Made by a program: the position numbers and the translations under genes
Origin: Formosa sp. L2A11
Lineage (GTDB): Bacteria > Bacteroidota > Bacteroidia > Flavobacteriales > Flavobacteriaceae
Length of the DNA stretch: 64,000 nucleotides
Direction: 5' to 3'
Assembly: GCF_009796865.1 (NCBI RefSeq)
Contig: NZ_CP047028.1
Coordinates: 682,001 to 746,000 of the forward strand
In this document: piece by piece, positions 7,881 to 17,071 of the stretch
How positions within the stretch are numbered: the stretch's first letter is position 1
Layout of the letters: each line of letters begins with the position of its first letter
Notes under the pieces: model-generated
The model's input: only the letters and a program-made list of their open reading frames with translations
Database searches by the model: none
What the model was told of the DNA's origin: nothing

Positions 7881-9047
7881 TTAATTTAAAGCCTGATTTA
7901 AATCGTTTATAATATCGTCAGTATGCTCTAAACCAACAGATATACGTACCAATCCGTCTGTAATTCCTGTTTCCATTCTATCTTCTTTACTCAATTTACT
8001 GTGTGTTGTAGATGCTGGATGTGTTACAATTGTTCTAGTATCTCCTAAATTAGCAGATAGCGATAATAATTTTATTTTATTTAAAAATGCACGTCCACCT
8101 TCTACGCCGCCTTTAACCTCAAAAGCAATAATGTTTCCACCAAGTTTCATTTGTTTTTTAGCAATTTCGTATTGCGGGTGCGATTTTAAAAACGGATATT
8201 TTACTAAAGAAACATTATCATGTCCTTCTAAAAACTCGGCCACTTTTAGTGCATTCTCGCAATGTTTATCTACACGAACGGCCAATGTTTCTAAACTTTT
8301 AGATAACACCCAAGCATTAAAAGGTGATAATGCTGGACCTGTATTTCTTGAGAATAAATAAATCTCACGAATTAAATCTGCTCGACCTACAGCAACTCCT
8401 CCAAGAACACGCCCTTGACCATCCATTAATTTTGTAGCAGAATGTATTACAATATCTGCTCCAAATTTAATTGGGTTTTGTAAATAAGGTGTTGCAAAGC
8501 AGTTATCTATTACTAATAGAATATTATGCTTTTTAGCAATTTTTCCTAACAACTCTAAATCTATAATATCTACAGCAGGATTTGTTGGACTCTCCGCATA
8601 TAAAATTTTAGTACTTGGCTTTATTAAGCTTTCTATTTTATCTACATCATTTATATTAAAGTATGATGTTTCTATATTCCACTTTGGAAGAAACTTAGTA
8701 AACAAAGCATGTGTAGAACCAAAAACAGAACTTGCAGACACAATATGATCGCCACTGCTTAAAAGTCCTGCAAATGTTGAAAACACAGCAGACATTCCTG
8801 TTGCAAAAGCATAACCACTTTCTGCACCTTCCATTTTACAGACTTTATCTATAAACTCTGAGGTGTTTGGATTTGTAAAACGGCTATAAATATTACGTTC
8901 TTTTTCTTCTGTGAATGATGCTCGCATATCTTCAGCATCTTCAAAAACAAAACTTGAACTTAAATATAAAGGTGTAGAATGTTCTAAAAATTGTGAACGC
9001 TCTGTTTGCGTACGAATAGCTTCTGTTTCGAAATGATTATCTTTCAT
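7881..9047 (-). CDS. metZ: Homoserine-ester sulfhydrylase / trans-sulfuration enzyme, MetZ-like
   Basis: A 388-residue Cys/Met-metabolism PLP enzyme. The PLP lysine is K206 in IHSATKLMDGQG; other family motifs are YSRFTNPNT, FATGMSAVF and the C-terminal THPASTTHSKLS and RISVGLEH. It would convert O-acyl-homoserine plus sulfide to homocysteine. The MetZ assignment is based on the GQGRVLGG segment after the lysine and on its place 4 bases after the fusion gene that makes acylated homoserine. Cystathionine gamma-synthase is the other possibility. The operon also encodes metY (12514-13797), so two sulfhydrylase-type enzymes are co-transcribed. Confidence 0.82.
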   Translation of the reverse strand: MKDNHFETEAIRTQTERSQFLEHSTPLYLSSSFVFEDAEDMRASFTEEKERNIYSRFTNPNTSEFIDKVCKMEGAESGYAFATGMSAVFSTFAGLLSSGDHIVSASSVFGSTHALFTKFLPKWNIETSYFNINDVDKIESLIKPSTKILYAESPTNPAVDIIDLELLGKIAKKHNILLVIDNCFATPYLQNPIKFGADIVIHSATKLMDGQGRVLGGVAVGRADLIREIYLFSRNTGPALSPFNAWVLSKSLETLAVRVDKHCENALKVAEFLEGHDNVSLVKYPFLKSHPQYEIAKKQMKLGGNIIAFEVKGGVEGGRAFLNKIKLLSLSANLGDTRTIVTHPASTTHSKLSKEDRMETGITDGLVRISVGLEHTDDIINDLNQALN

Positions 9048-9051
9048 GGTA

Positions 9052-12000
9052 TTAATACGTGTTTTTTTCTGTTAATCTTAAAATATCTCCAAATACACCA
9101 CGGGCTGTTACTGCTGCTCCTGCACCTGCGCCTTGAATCACGACTGGCTGATCGCCATAAGATTCGGTGTAAATTTCGAAAATTGAATCCGATCCTTTTA
9201 AAGATCCTAATGGTGAACTTTCTGGCACCGACACTAATTTCACTTCTAACTTCGCTCCTTTTTCATCGGCTAAGTCTCCGTGTAAATCACCAATATATCT
9301 TAAAACATGACCTGGTTTTTGTTCATCTTTTTTACCTTGATACAAATCGTCCATTGCTGTAAAAGACTTTAAAAAGGTATTTGCATCTATACTTCGCAAC
9401 TCTTCAGGAATTAAATTCTGAATATTTACATCTGTAATCTCGTTATGTAAGTCGAGTTCTCGTGCTAAAATTAACAATTTTCTAGCAACATCGTTCCCAC
9501 ATAAATCTTCTCTTGGATCTGGCTCTGTAAATCCTTTATCTACAGCTTCCTGTAACACCTTAGAAAAAGGCTCGTTTTTTAGCGAATAATTATTAAACAA
9601 ATAACTTAACGATCCAGAAAACACACCTCTAATTTTAGTAATATTTTCTCCAGATAAATGTAAGAGTTTAATCGTATCTATTAATGGTAAACCTGCACCT
9701 ACATTGGTTTCGTAAAGATAGTTTTTCTGGTTTTTAGCTAATACTTGACGTAATTCACTATAGAATTTAAAATCTATTGTATTTGCAATTTTGTTAGAAG
9801 ATACTAAATCGAAACCATGTTCTACCAACGAAATATAATTAGACACAAAAGCTGCACTCGCGGTATTATCTATGGCAATTAAATTTTCTAAATGATTTTT
9901 TTTAGCATAAGAAACTAAACTATCAAACGTATATGGCTTGCCGTTTTCTTCTAATTCTGCTTTCCAATTTTCATCTATTCCTTTTCTATTTAATAAGGCT
10001 TGTTTTGAATTTGCAATCGCAAAAATATTCAGTTTAATACCTTTACGTTTTTCAATATCATTGGCTGAAGCTATAATTTGATTAATTAACGTTCCGCCAA
10101 CTAATCCGTGACCAAAAATGGCCAAGTTTATTTTTTTAGAAATTCCAAAAATCTCTCCGTGAATTACATTTAAGGCTTTATGAAGTTGAGATTTTCTAAC
10201 CACCAAACTTACATTTTCACCTGTAATTGTATTATTGAAAAGTAATGGAACAATCTGATTTTTTATTAAAGCATTGAATGGTTTATGAAACGTACTTAAA
10301 TCTTGCCCAACAATTGAAATGACAGAAACATTGTCTATAATTCCAATTCTATTTACATCTTGAACATAAAAATCTGTTTCAAATTCGCGCTCTAAAGCAA
10401 TCACGGCTTGCGATGCTTTATGAGCATCTACAACCAAACCTAAACCACGTTCAGACGAACCTTGCGAAATAATACTTACACTAATATCGTTAGCACTTAA
10501 GGTTTTAAACACACGCGCATCTACACCTACTTTCCCTAACAATCCGCGTCCTTCTAAATTAATTAAAGACATATTATCTAAAACAGATAATGAACGAATC
10601 CCTTTAGAAGCTGTTTTTGCTGTAATTAAAGTCCCCTGATCTCCGCTATTAAATGTATTTAAAATACGTAGTGAAATATTTTTTTCAAGTAACGGAATAA
10701 TCGTTTTGGCATGTAAAACCGTCGCTCCAAAATTGGCTAACTCATTCGCTTCTGCAAACGATAATTCTTCAATTTTCTTAGCATCGGGAACCAAATCTGG
10801 ATTCGCCGTATAAATTCCGTTTACATGTGTGTAATTTTGCAACTCTTCAGCATCTAAAAAATTAGCTAAAAGTGCTGCAGAATAATTACTTCCGTTTCTA
10901 CCTAAAGTAGTTGTTTTGTTATCTTGGTTAGAGGCAATAAACCCTGTTACTATATTTACAGTCTCTCCATTATATTTTTTAAAATGTTTTATTACATTTT
11001 CTTTAGACACTTTTGTATTTGGTTGTGCATTACCAAATGTATCGTCTGTTTTTATAAGCAATCGAGAATCTGTTGCATGGGCTTTTATTCCTTTTTTGTT
11101 AAGTAATTCTGAAACTAATTTAACCGATAATAATTCGCCTTGTGCTAAAACTTCGTCTTTAATTTTCTTACTATAATCTCCTAATAATTTTACACCACCA
11201 AAGACTTTATCTAACACTGAAAACTCTTCAGTAAAATCAATTTCTGGGCAAGGTTCTTTTTGATATGCTTTAAAAGCTTCTAAATCTTTTTTATAAGATT
11301 CATCGTTTTTAGCTTTTTCTAAAATTAGCTCTAATTTATCTGTAGAACTTCCTCTAGCAGAAAGCACAACTGCTATTTTTTCGTCGTTATTTACTTTACT
11401 TTCAATAATATTAAGAACCGTTTCAAGTCCTTCGCCATTAGCCAACGATTTCCCTCCAAACTTTAGCACTTTCATGCGTTTATTCTTCAATTCTGGTTTA
11501 AAAATGCCTTCAACTATGGTTTCTAATTGTTCAAACTCTATTAAGAATGCATCGTGACCATGATCGGAATGAATTTCATTATAGGTCACATTTGGATGTG
11601 TAAGCGCTAATTTCTTTTGCGTTTCACGATTTTCTTCCGCAGTAAAAAATAAATCAGAATCTACACCAACTATAGAAATGTTAGATTGAATAACATCTAA
11701 CACATTCACGTCTTCTGGTCTGTTTTTAGTAACATCGATAGTACGCAATAATTGATTCATTAATCTATATGCTGAAAGCTGAAAACGTTCTTGCAACTTA
11801 TTTCCGTGATGCAACAACCAACTCTCTACATTAAAGATTTCTAGATCTTCATTTTTACTTCTATGAAAACGTTCTTTAAACGATTTTGGTGTTCTATAAC
11901 ACAACATCGCATGCATACGCGCATCGTGAACGGGATTTTTAGAATTGGTTAAAAATTGCTCCTGAATTTGGCAATTACCAATTAGCCAATCTGTAGATTT

Positions 12001-12453
12001 CCAATCTGTTGCCACCACAATTAAGTTTTCGGCTAAAGTAGGATGCATTACAGCCATTTCCCATGCTATTCCACCTCCTAAAGAACCTCCAATCATGGCG
12101 AAAACCAACTCTATTTTCAAGAGTTTAAGCCCTTTTAAAAAGATGTTTGCTATATCGCGAGCTACAAAATCTTTATAATTTTCTATTACAAAACCATCGT
12201 AACCATTACCCGGAATATTAAAAGAGATTACAGTAAGTTTCTTAGTATCTATAATTTTATTGTCTCCAATAAGATCGCTCCACCAACCACCATCTCCGGC
12301 AACATTACTGTTCCCCGTTAACGCGTGATTAACCAAAACAATTGGGGCTTCGTGTAATGGTCTACCAAATACTTCGTAAGAAAGTTTTATTGGTAATTCT
12401 GCTCCACTAATGGTTTTATAAGAATCTAAGGTTATAAACTGTAAATTTTTCAT
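9052..12453 (-). CDS. thrA: Trifunctional fusion: homoserine O-acyltransferase - aspartokinase - homoserine dehydrogenase
   Basis: One uninterrupted frame of 1133 residues. Residues 1-325 are an alpha/beta-hydrolase-type MetX: NHALTGNSN, GGSLGG with nucleophile S124, VGVDSDLFF (Asp) and SDHGHDAF (His). Residues 327-600 are an aspartokinase starting MKVLKFGGKSLA, with TTLGRNGSNYSA and NGIYTANPDLVPDA. Residues about 620-765 are the ACT-type regulatory segment (GVDARVFKTLSANDISV). Residues 775-1133 are homoserine dehydrogenase (LAIFGHGLVGG, GVFSGSLSYLFNN, TEPDPREDLCGNDVARK). It catalyses the first and third steps from aspartate and acylates the homoserine product. An in-frame ATG at 11475 could start a separate ThrA, but there is no stop between the parts. 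It lies between metY and the metZ-like gene. Confidence 0.92.
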   Translation of the reverse strand: MKNLQFITLDSYKTISGAELPIKLSYEVFGRPLHEAPIVLVNHALTGNSNVAGDGGWWSDLIGDNKIIDTKKLTVISFNIPGNGYDGFVIENYKDFVARDIANIFLKGLKLLKIELVFAMIGGSLGGGIAWEMAVMHPTLAENLIVVATDWKSTDWLIGNCQIQEQFLTNSKNPVHDARMHAMLCYRTPKSFKERFHRSKNEDLEIFNVESWLLHHGNKLQERFQLSAYRLMNQLLRTIDVTKNRPEDVNVLDVIQSNISIVGVDSDLFFTAEENRETQKKLALTHPNVTYNEIHSDHGHDAFLIEFEQLETIVEGIFKPELKNKRMKVLKFGGKSLANGEGLETVLNIIESKVNNDEKIAVVLSARGSSTDKLELILEKAKNDESYKKDLEAFKAYQKEPCPEIDFTEEFSVLDKVFGGVKLLGDYSKKIKDEVLAQGELLSVKLVSELLNKKGIKAHATDSRLLIKTDDTFGNAQPNTKVSKENVIKHFKKYNGETVNIVTGFIASNQDNKTTTLGRNGSNYSAALLANFLDAEELQNYTHVNGIYTANPDLVPDAKKIEELSFAEANELANFGATVLHAKTIIPLLEKNISLRILNTFNSGDQGTLITAKTASKGIRSLSVLDNMSLINLEGRGLLGKVGVDARVFKTLSANDISVSIISQGSSERGLGLVVDAHKASQAVIALEREFETDFYVQDVNRIGIIDNVSVISIVGQDLSTFHKPFNALIKNQIVPLLFNNTITGENVSLVVRKSQLHKALNVIHGEIFGISKKINLAIFGHGLVGGTLINQIIASANDIEKRKGIKLNIFAIANSKQALLNRKGIDENWKAELEENGKPYTFDSLVSYAKKNHLENLIAIDNTASAAFVSNYISLVEHGFDLVSSNKIANTIDFKFYSELRQVLAKNQKNYLYETNVGAGLPLIDTIKLLHLSGENITKIRGVFSGSLSYLFNNYSLKNEPFSKVLQEAVDKGFTEPDPREDLCGNDVARKLLILARELDLHNEITDVNIQNLIPEELRSIDANTFLKSFTAMDDLYQGKKDEQKPGHVLRYIGDLHGDLADEKGAKLEVKLVSVPESSPLGSLKGSDSIFEIYTESYGDQPVVIQGAGAGAAVTARGVFGDILRLTEKNTY

Positions 12454-12513
12454 ATTGCAATATATAAAAGCTGCGAATTAAAAGGGCTTAATTTAAAATA
12501 AACTGAAATACTA

Positions 12514-13797
12514 TTAAGCAGTTTTAACAGCCTGGAATGCTTGTGTTAAATCAGATTTTAGATCTTCTAAATCCTCAATTCCAACAGATAAACGCACCAA
12601 ATCTTTTGTAACTCCCGAAGCTTCTTGAGCAGCTTCGTCTAACTGTTGGTGCGTTGTACTTGAAGGGTGAATAATTAAAGATTTTGTATCTCCAATATTT
12701 GCTAATAATGAGAATATTTCTGTTTTATCTGCTATAATTTTAGCAGCCTTAAATCCGCCTTTATGCCCAAAAGTAACCATACCACTTTGTCCTTTTGGAA
12801 GATATTTATCGGCTAAAGTTTTATATTTACTACTTTCTAATCCTGGATAATTTACCCAAGCAACCTCATCTTGTACTTCTAACCATTGTGCTAACGCTAA
12901 TGCATTTTCACTATGTTTTTTTATACGTAATTCTAAAGTTTCTAAACCTTGAATAATTTGAAAAGCGTTAAACGGACTTAAAGCACTACCATAATCACGT
13001 AATCCTTCAACTCTAACTTTAGCTATAAACGCAGCTTCTTTTAAAGCTTCACTATATACTAAACCGTGATATCCTGCAGAAGGCTCTGTAAATTCGGGGA
13101 ATTTTCCGTTTGCCCAGTTAAATGTACCTGCATCAATAATAGCACCACCAAGACTTGTTCCGTTTCCGTTAATGTATTTCGTTAACGAATGAATTACAAG
13201 ATTTGCACCATAAGCAATAGGATTTAAAAGCGCCGGTGAAGCTACGGTATTATCTACAATTAAAGGAATATCGTTAGCTTTAGACACATTAGCAATGGCT
13301 TCAATATCTAAAACATCTAACTTCGGATTCCCTAAAGATTCTATAAAAACAGCACGTGTATTATCTTGAACTGCTGCTTGAAAATTTTCGGCATTAGAAG
13401 GATCTACAAATGTGGTTGTAACACCATGCCTAGGTAAAGTTACTGCCAATAAATTATACGTTCCACCGTATAAACTGCTAGACGCTACAATATGGTCTCC
13501 GGCTTTTAAAAGCGTAAGTAAAGTTGTAGAAATTGCTGCTGTTCCAGATGCGGTAACTACAGCTCCTATTCCGCCTTCAATAGCGGCTAAACGTTGTTCT
13601 AAAACATCGTTTGTAGGGTTGTTTAATCTTGTGTAAATGTAACCAGGTTCGGCTAAAGCAAATAGATTTGCAGCATGGTCTGAATCGTTAAAAACATACG
13701 ACGATGTTTGGTAAATTGGCACTGCTCGTGTGCCTCCATTTTTCTTAACATCGTGTCCTGCGTGCAACGCTTGTGTTGCGAATTTTTGTGTACTCAT
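12514..13797 (-). CDS. metY: O-acetylhomoserine sulfhydrylase
   Basis: A 427-residue PLP enzyme making homocysteine from O-acetylhomoserine and sulfide. Start set at the ATG at 13797 (MSTQKFATQALHAGHD), the usual family N-terminus; the frame stays open upstream to 13914, but that stretch is leader. PLP lysine K207 lies in IHSLTKYINGNG, a MetY-type context. Other motifs: YTRLNNPTNDV, TASGTAAI, LIHPSSTTHQQL and RLSVGIEDLEDL. First gene of the met operon behind the SAM-I riboswitch; the fusion gene follows after 60 bases. Confidence 0.93.
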   Translation of the reverse strand: MSTQKFATQALHAGHDVKKNGGTRAVPIYQTSSYVFNDSDHAANLFALAEPGYIYTRLNNPTNDVLEQRLAAIEGGIGAVVTASGTAAISTTLLTLLKAGDHIVASSSLYGGTYNLLAVTLPRHGVTTTFVDPSNAENFQAAVQDNTRAVFIESLGNPKLDVLDIEAIANVSKANDIPLIVDNTVASPALLNPIAYGANLVIHSLTKYINGNGTSLGGAIIDAGTFNWANGKFPEFTEPSAGYHGLVYSEALKEAAFIAKVRVEGLRDYGSALSPFNAFQIIQGLETLELRIKKHSENALALAQWLEVQDEVAWVNYPGLESSKYKTLADKYLPKGQSGMVTFGHKGGFKAAKIIADKTEIFSLLANIGDTKSLIIHPSSTTHQQLDEAAQEASGVTKDLVRLSVGIEDLEDLKSDLTQAFQAVKTA

Positions 13798-13957
13798 TTT
13801 TCTTTCTTTTTGAGTTAATAAATTAAAACTAAAAGTCAAATGCACCTTTTTTAAGGTGTACCTAAATAGAAAAATGTTAAAAAGAAAAAAAATACAAATT
13901 ACTCTGAAGAGCAATTTCGTTTAGTTATCTATCTAAATCGCCGATAAATGAATCGGT

Positions 13958-14042
13958 TTTTAAGTAGAATTTAGCACCTTCTTTATAAGTTAAAGGGTTG
14001 CTAAGGCTTCAGCGGGTCTAATCCCTCCACCTTTCTTGATAA
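13958..14042 (-). ncRNA. SAM-I riboswitch upstream of metY
   Basis: The minus strand shows TTATCAAGAAAGGTGGAGGG, then GACCCGCTGAAGCC, GCAACC and GGTGCTAAATTC, the ordered conserved blocks of the S-box aptamer. The 3' P1 strand is short. Downstream, a CCGAT/ATCGG hairpin (13941-13956) with a six-base loop may belong to the expression platform. The metY ATG is about 160 bases further on. It probably controls metY, the fusion gene, metZ and the Rrf2 regulator together. Confidence 0.93.
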
Positions 14043-14073
14043 CATTTCAATACATTATTGAACTTTGTGAGTG

Positions 14074-14106
14074 CAAATATTCAGTTAGAAAAGTCGATTT
14101 TCCAAA
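14074..14106 (-). promoter_or_regulatory. Probable promoter of the metY operon
   Basis: TTTG (14103-14106), 21 bases, then AATATTTG (14074-14081), one mismatch from TAnnTTTG. The predicted start at about 14067 is 25 bases before the SAM-I aptamer, the expected arrangement. Confidence 0.5.
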
Positions 14107-14139
14107 TTATTTAAGACATTTTTATAAAAAAACATTTAT

Positions 14140-15690
14140 TTACCGTTTGTGTTCTGCTAAATATTTATCCTTAATAATCTGTCCGACAGGCTTATTTTCA
14201 ATCTTACTTTCTAGCCAAGAAATAATATCTAAATATAAAAATGCACGTTTCTCGTAAGGATGATTTTCGTACATTTTTAACGTATTTCTTAAATCCATAA
14301 ACGCATGCTTAATATCTTGCGGATACACATCTTGCAAGCCTTTTATAAATTTTATCATCTCTTTTTGTACCTCATGTAAATCGTTCATTTTAATTAAAAA
14401 CTTATACGTGCTACGCAATAATATATCTATATGATAATCTAGACCAGCTTCGTAATGCGCTACTAAATTTAAAACTCGGGAAAAGCACAATAAATCTTCG
14501 CGCATGGACAGACTTTTATTCGAAATAATTTTATCTAAATAAAAGATACATTTTTTATTATCTCCTGCTCCAAAATATAAACTTGCAAATTTGTAATAGA
14601 AAATCATAGCATGATGCTCATCAATTCTATTCGAATATTTTTTTAAATCGGTTTCTATTTTAGGCACTAAACTTAAACCTTCCTCAAACGATCCATCTAT
14701 AAAATGAGAATTCACTTTATTTAAATTAAAATATAAAAAGGCTAAAGACTCTACATTTTCATCTCTTAAAAACTTTTTATCATTTACAATGGTTTCTAAT
14801 CGCACCAAAGCCTCTTCAAACTTCGTTTTACTTCTCACAAAAAACAAAGCTTCGAGTAAGTAGTTTTTCCCTTTTAAAAAGAACACAGGATTAAGATTAA
14901 TCATATCTGGATTATCGTAAAATAAATCCACCCATTTAGAAGCATAACGGTAACAATTTTTAAAATCTTGAGTTAAAAAACTATACCATAAATAGGCATT
15001 ATAAAGCCATAACTTTTCTCTAAATCCTAAATTTTTAATATTAAATTTAGGAAGCCTGTTATTAAAATATTCGGCAACCTGAATGCCTTCTTCTTCATTT
15101 TTAACATAACCTGTTTTTAGAAAAACGCCATACAACTGAAGCGATAAATTAGAGAGTTTACTCGCTATAACATTTAACTCACTCAGGTCTTTTGCCTGGA
15201 TAGTCAACTCGTCTGCACGACCACCAATACTTCGTGTAATGTATTGCGATTCTATTAATTTTTCGAATTCTACAATTTCGTAAGCCAAGTTTTTTTCTTC
15301 ACTATGAATGGCTAATTCTTTCGATTTATCTAAAATCTTTAAACTCTGTTTATATAAACCTTTATGGTATAAAATTGAAGCAAAATCTAATTGTTCTCGT
15401 ATTTGAGATCTTATATTTTGATGTGAAGGGTTTAATTTTAAACTTATTAAAATTTGTTTGTATAAATGTGCTTTAACATTGGCTAGCTGTTGTTTTTTAA
15501 CATCACCGTTTTTTAATATAAATTCTTCATCATAAATCGATAACTTATCTAAAATATTAAATAAATTTAAAAACTTAGAATCGCTATTAACACCTAATCT
15601 TCCAACATACAGTTTAAACTGTCTCTTTTCAGACTTGGTTAAGGACTTTACTAGCAAAAACAAATTATCTTTTTGGTCTTTTATCATCAA
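14140..15690 (-). CDS. Uncharacterised 516-residue helical-repeat-like protein
   Basis: I do not recognise a named family. The N-terminus MMIKDQKDNLFLLVKSLTKSEKRQFKLYVGRLG is strongly basic and helical; the rest is Lys/Leu/Tyr-rich and reads like tandem TPR-like helices (for example LDFASILYHKGLYKQSLKILDKSKELA around residue 110, and further helix pairs to the end). No signal peptide or membrane segment, so it is probably cytoplasmic. An in-frame ATG one codon later is an alternative start. It is transcribed divergently from leuA with its own consensus promoter, and it ends before the metY riboswitch region. A scaffolding or regulatory role is possible but not supported by a motif. Confidence 0.8.
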   Translation of the reverse strand: MMIKDQKDNLFLLVKSLTKSEKRQFKLYVGRLGVNSDSKFLNLFNILDKLSIYDEEFILKNGDVKKQQLANVKAHLYKQILISLKLNPSHQNIRSQIREQLDFASILYHKGLYKQSLKILDKSKELAIHSEEKNLAYEIVEFEKLIESQYITRSIGGRADELTIQAKDLSELNVIASKLSNLSLQLYGVFLKTGYVKNEEEGIQVAEYFNNRLPKFNIKNLGFREKLWLYNAYLWYSFLTQDFKNCYRYASKWVDLFYDNPDMINLNPVFFLKGKNYLLEALFFVRSKTKFEEALVRLETIVNDKKFLRDENVESLAFLYFNLNKVNSHFIDGSFEEGLSLVPKIETDLKKYSNRIDEHHAMIFYYKFASLYFGAGDNKKCIFYLDKIISNKSLSMREDLLCFSRVLNLVAHYEAGLDYHIDILLRSTYKFLIKMNDLHEVQKEMIKFIKGLQDVYPQDIKHAFMDLRNTLKMYENHPYEKRAFLYLDIISWLESKIENKPVGQIIKDKYLAEHKR

Positions 15691-15784
15691 ATAAAAAGTG
15701 TTTTAATTAACAGACACACAGATAGTTAAGTGCGTTTAAATACTTTTAAACATCGTAAAAGTACAATAATGAGATATTACTTTA

Positions 15785-15813
15785 CAAAAGTATAATATAA
15801 ATTCGTAGAACAA
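15785..15813 (-). promoter_or_regulatory. Promoter of the 516-residue protein gene
   Basis: TTG (15811-15813), 18 bases, TACTTTTG (15785-15792): an exact TAnnTTTG -7 element with the spacing seen at other promoters here. The predicted 5' untranslated region is about 90 bases. It lies in the 144-base divergent gap with leuA; I see no equally good promoter for leuA there, and no Leu-rich leader peptide. Confidence 0.7.
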
Positions 15814-15834
15814 TAAGAAAATAAATTCATATAA

Positions 15835-17010
15835 ATGTCACATTCTAACATTCAAATATTTGACACAACGTTACGCGATGGCGAACAAGTCCCAGGTTGC
15901 AAGTTAAACAAAGAGCAAAAAATTATAATTGCTGAAAGACTTGATCTGCTAGGAGTTGACGTTATTGAAGCGGGTTTTCCTGTGTCAAGTCCTGGAGATT
16001 TCGCTTCGGTTGAAGCCATTTCAAAAATCGTAAAGAATGCTACAGTTTGTGGACTAACAAGATCTGTAGAAAATGATATTAAAGTTGCTGGTGAAGCATT
16101 ACGTTATGCAAAAAAAGCAAGAATTCACACAGGAATTGGAACATCTGATTCTCATATAAAATTTAAATTTGCATCTAATCGCGATGCCATCATAGAACGT
16201 GCCGTAAGAGCTGTGCGTTATGCTAAAACCTTTACTGAAGATGTAGAGTTTTATGCAGAAGATGCAGGACGTACAGATAACGATTATTTAGCAAGAGTTT
16301 GCGAAGCTGTAATTGCAGCAGGTGCAACTGTTTTAAATATTCCAGATACAACAGGATACTGTTTACCTAACGAATATGGTGCTAAAATAAAGTATTTAAA
16401 AGAGAACGTTAAGGGTATTGAAAAAGCAATTTTATCTTGCCACTGCCACAACGATTTAGGATTAGCTACTGCAAATTCTATTGAAGGTGTTATTAATGGT
16501 GCAAGACAAATTGAGTGTACAATTAATGGTATTGGAGAACGTGCTGGAAACACAGCTTTAGAAGAAGTTGTTATGATTTTAAAACAACACCCAACCTTAA
16601 ATTTAGATACAAATATAAACACCTCTTTATTATACAGTACAAGCCAAATGGTTTCTGAACATATGGGAATTTATACGCAACCAAACAAAGCAATTGTTGG
16701 AGCTAATGCATTTGCTCATAGTTCTGGAATTCATCAAGATGGTGTGATTAAAAATCGTGAAACTTACGAAATTATCGACCCTAAAGATGTTGGAGTAACA
16801 GAATCTGCTATTGTATTAACAGCGAGAAGTGGTAGAGCTGCTTTAGCTTACAGAGCAAAAAATGTAGGATACGAATTAACTAAATTGCAATTAGATGTAG
16901 TTTATGCTAATTTCTTAGATTTTGCAGATGTTAAAAAAGAAATAAACGATTCTGATATTCATCAAATTATTGAAACTAGTAGCGTTTATAATCAAATTAT
17001 TTCTGCTTAA
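15835..17010 (+). CDS. leuA: 2-isopropylmalate synthase, short form
   Basis: Condenses 2-oxoisovalerate and acetyl-CoA, the first committed leucine step. The 391-residue protein has [13 protein letters not shown] (metal and substrate site) near residue 10, [12 protein letters not shown], the metal-binding pair in [15 protein letters not shown] around residue 205, [15 protein letters not shown], and the subdomain motif [13 protein letters not shown]. It stops after the small helical subdomains (about residue 390) and has no room for the roughly 120-residue C-terminal leucine-binding domain of full-length LeuA (over 500 residues), so feedback inhibition by that domain is not expected. Homocitrate or citramalate synthase are alternatives, but the leuCDB genes follow. 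Confidence 0.92.
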   Translation: MSHSNIQIFDTTLRDGEQVPGCKLNKEQKIIIAERLDLLGVDVIEAGFPVSSPGDFASVEAISKIVKNATVCGLTRSVENDIKVAGEALRYAKKARIHTGIGTSDSHIKFKFASNRDAIIERAVRAVRYAKTFTEDVEFYAEDAGRTDNDYLARVCEAVIAAGATVLNIPDTTGYCLPNEYGAKIKYLKENVKGIEKAILSCHCHNDLGLATANSIEGVINGARQIECTINGIGERAGNTALEEVVMILKQHPTLNLDTNINTSLLYSTSQMVSEHMGIYTQPNKAIVGANAFAHSSGIHQDGVIKNRETYEIIDPKDVGVTESAIVLTARSGRAALAYRAKNVGYELTKLQLDVVYANFLDFADVKKEINDSDIHQIIETSSVYNQIISA

Positions 17011-17024
17011 AATAAGCTAAAAGT

Positions 17025-17056
17025 CTATTTCATAAATTAAATTTGAAGTGAAATAG
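17025..17056 (+). other. Hairpin between leuA and leuC
   Basis: CTATTTCA (17025-17032) and TGAAATAG (17049-17056) form an 8-bp stem with a 16-base loop in the 61-base gap before leuC. There is no T-run after it, so it is more likely an RNA processing or stability element than a terminator. Confidence 0.5.
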
Positions 17057-17071
17057 CAAAAACAACATGAA

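Noticed and set aside
12454..12513. Separate promoter or Thr leader for the MetX-ThrA fusion
   Set aside because: No TAnnTTTG box, leader frame or terminator in the 60-base gap; the gene is best read from the metY promoter.
13941..13956. Hairpin CCGAT/ATCGG with T-run on the plus strand
   Set aside because: It looks like a plus-strand terminator, but no plus gene ends here; it is more likely part of the metY riboswitch expression platform on the minus strand.
15691..15834. Possible Leu leader peptide before leuA
   Set aside because: The only short frames starting with ATG or GTG in the gap have no Leu codons (for example one reading MRYYFTKV), and there is no terminator hairpin.
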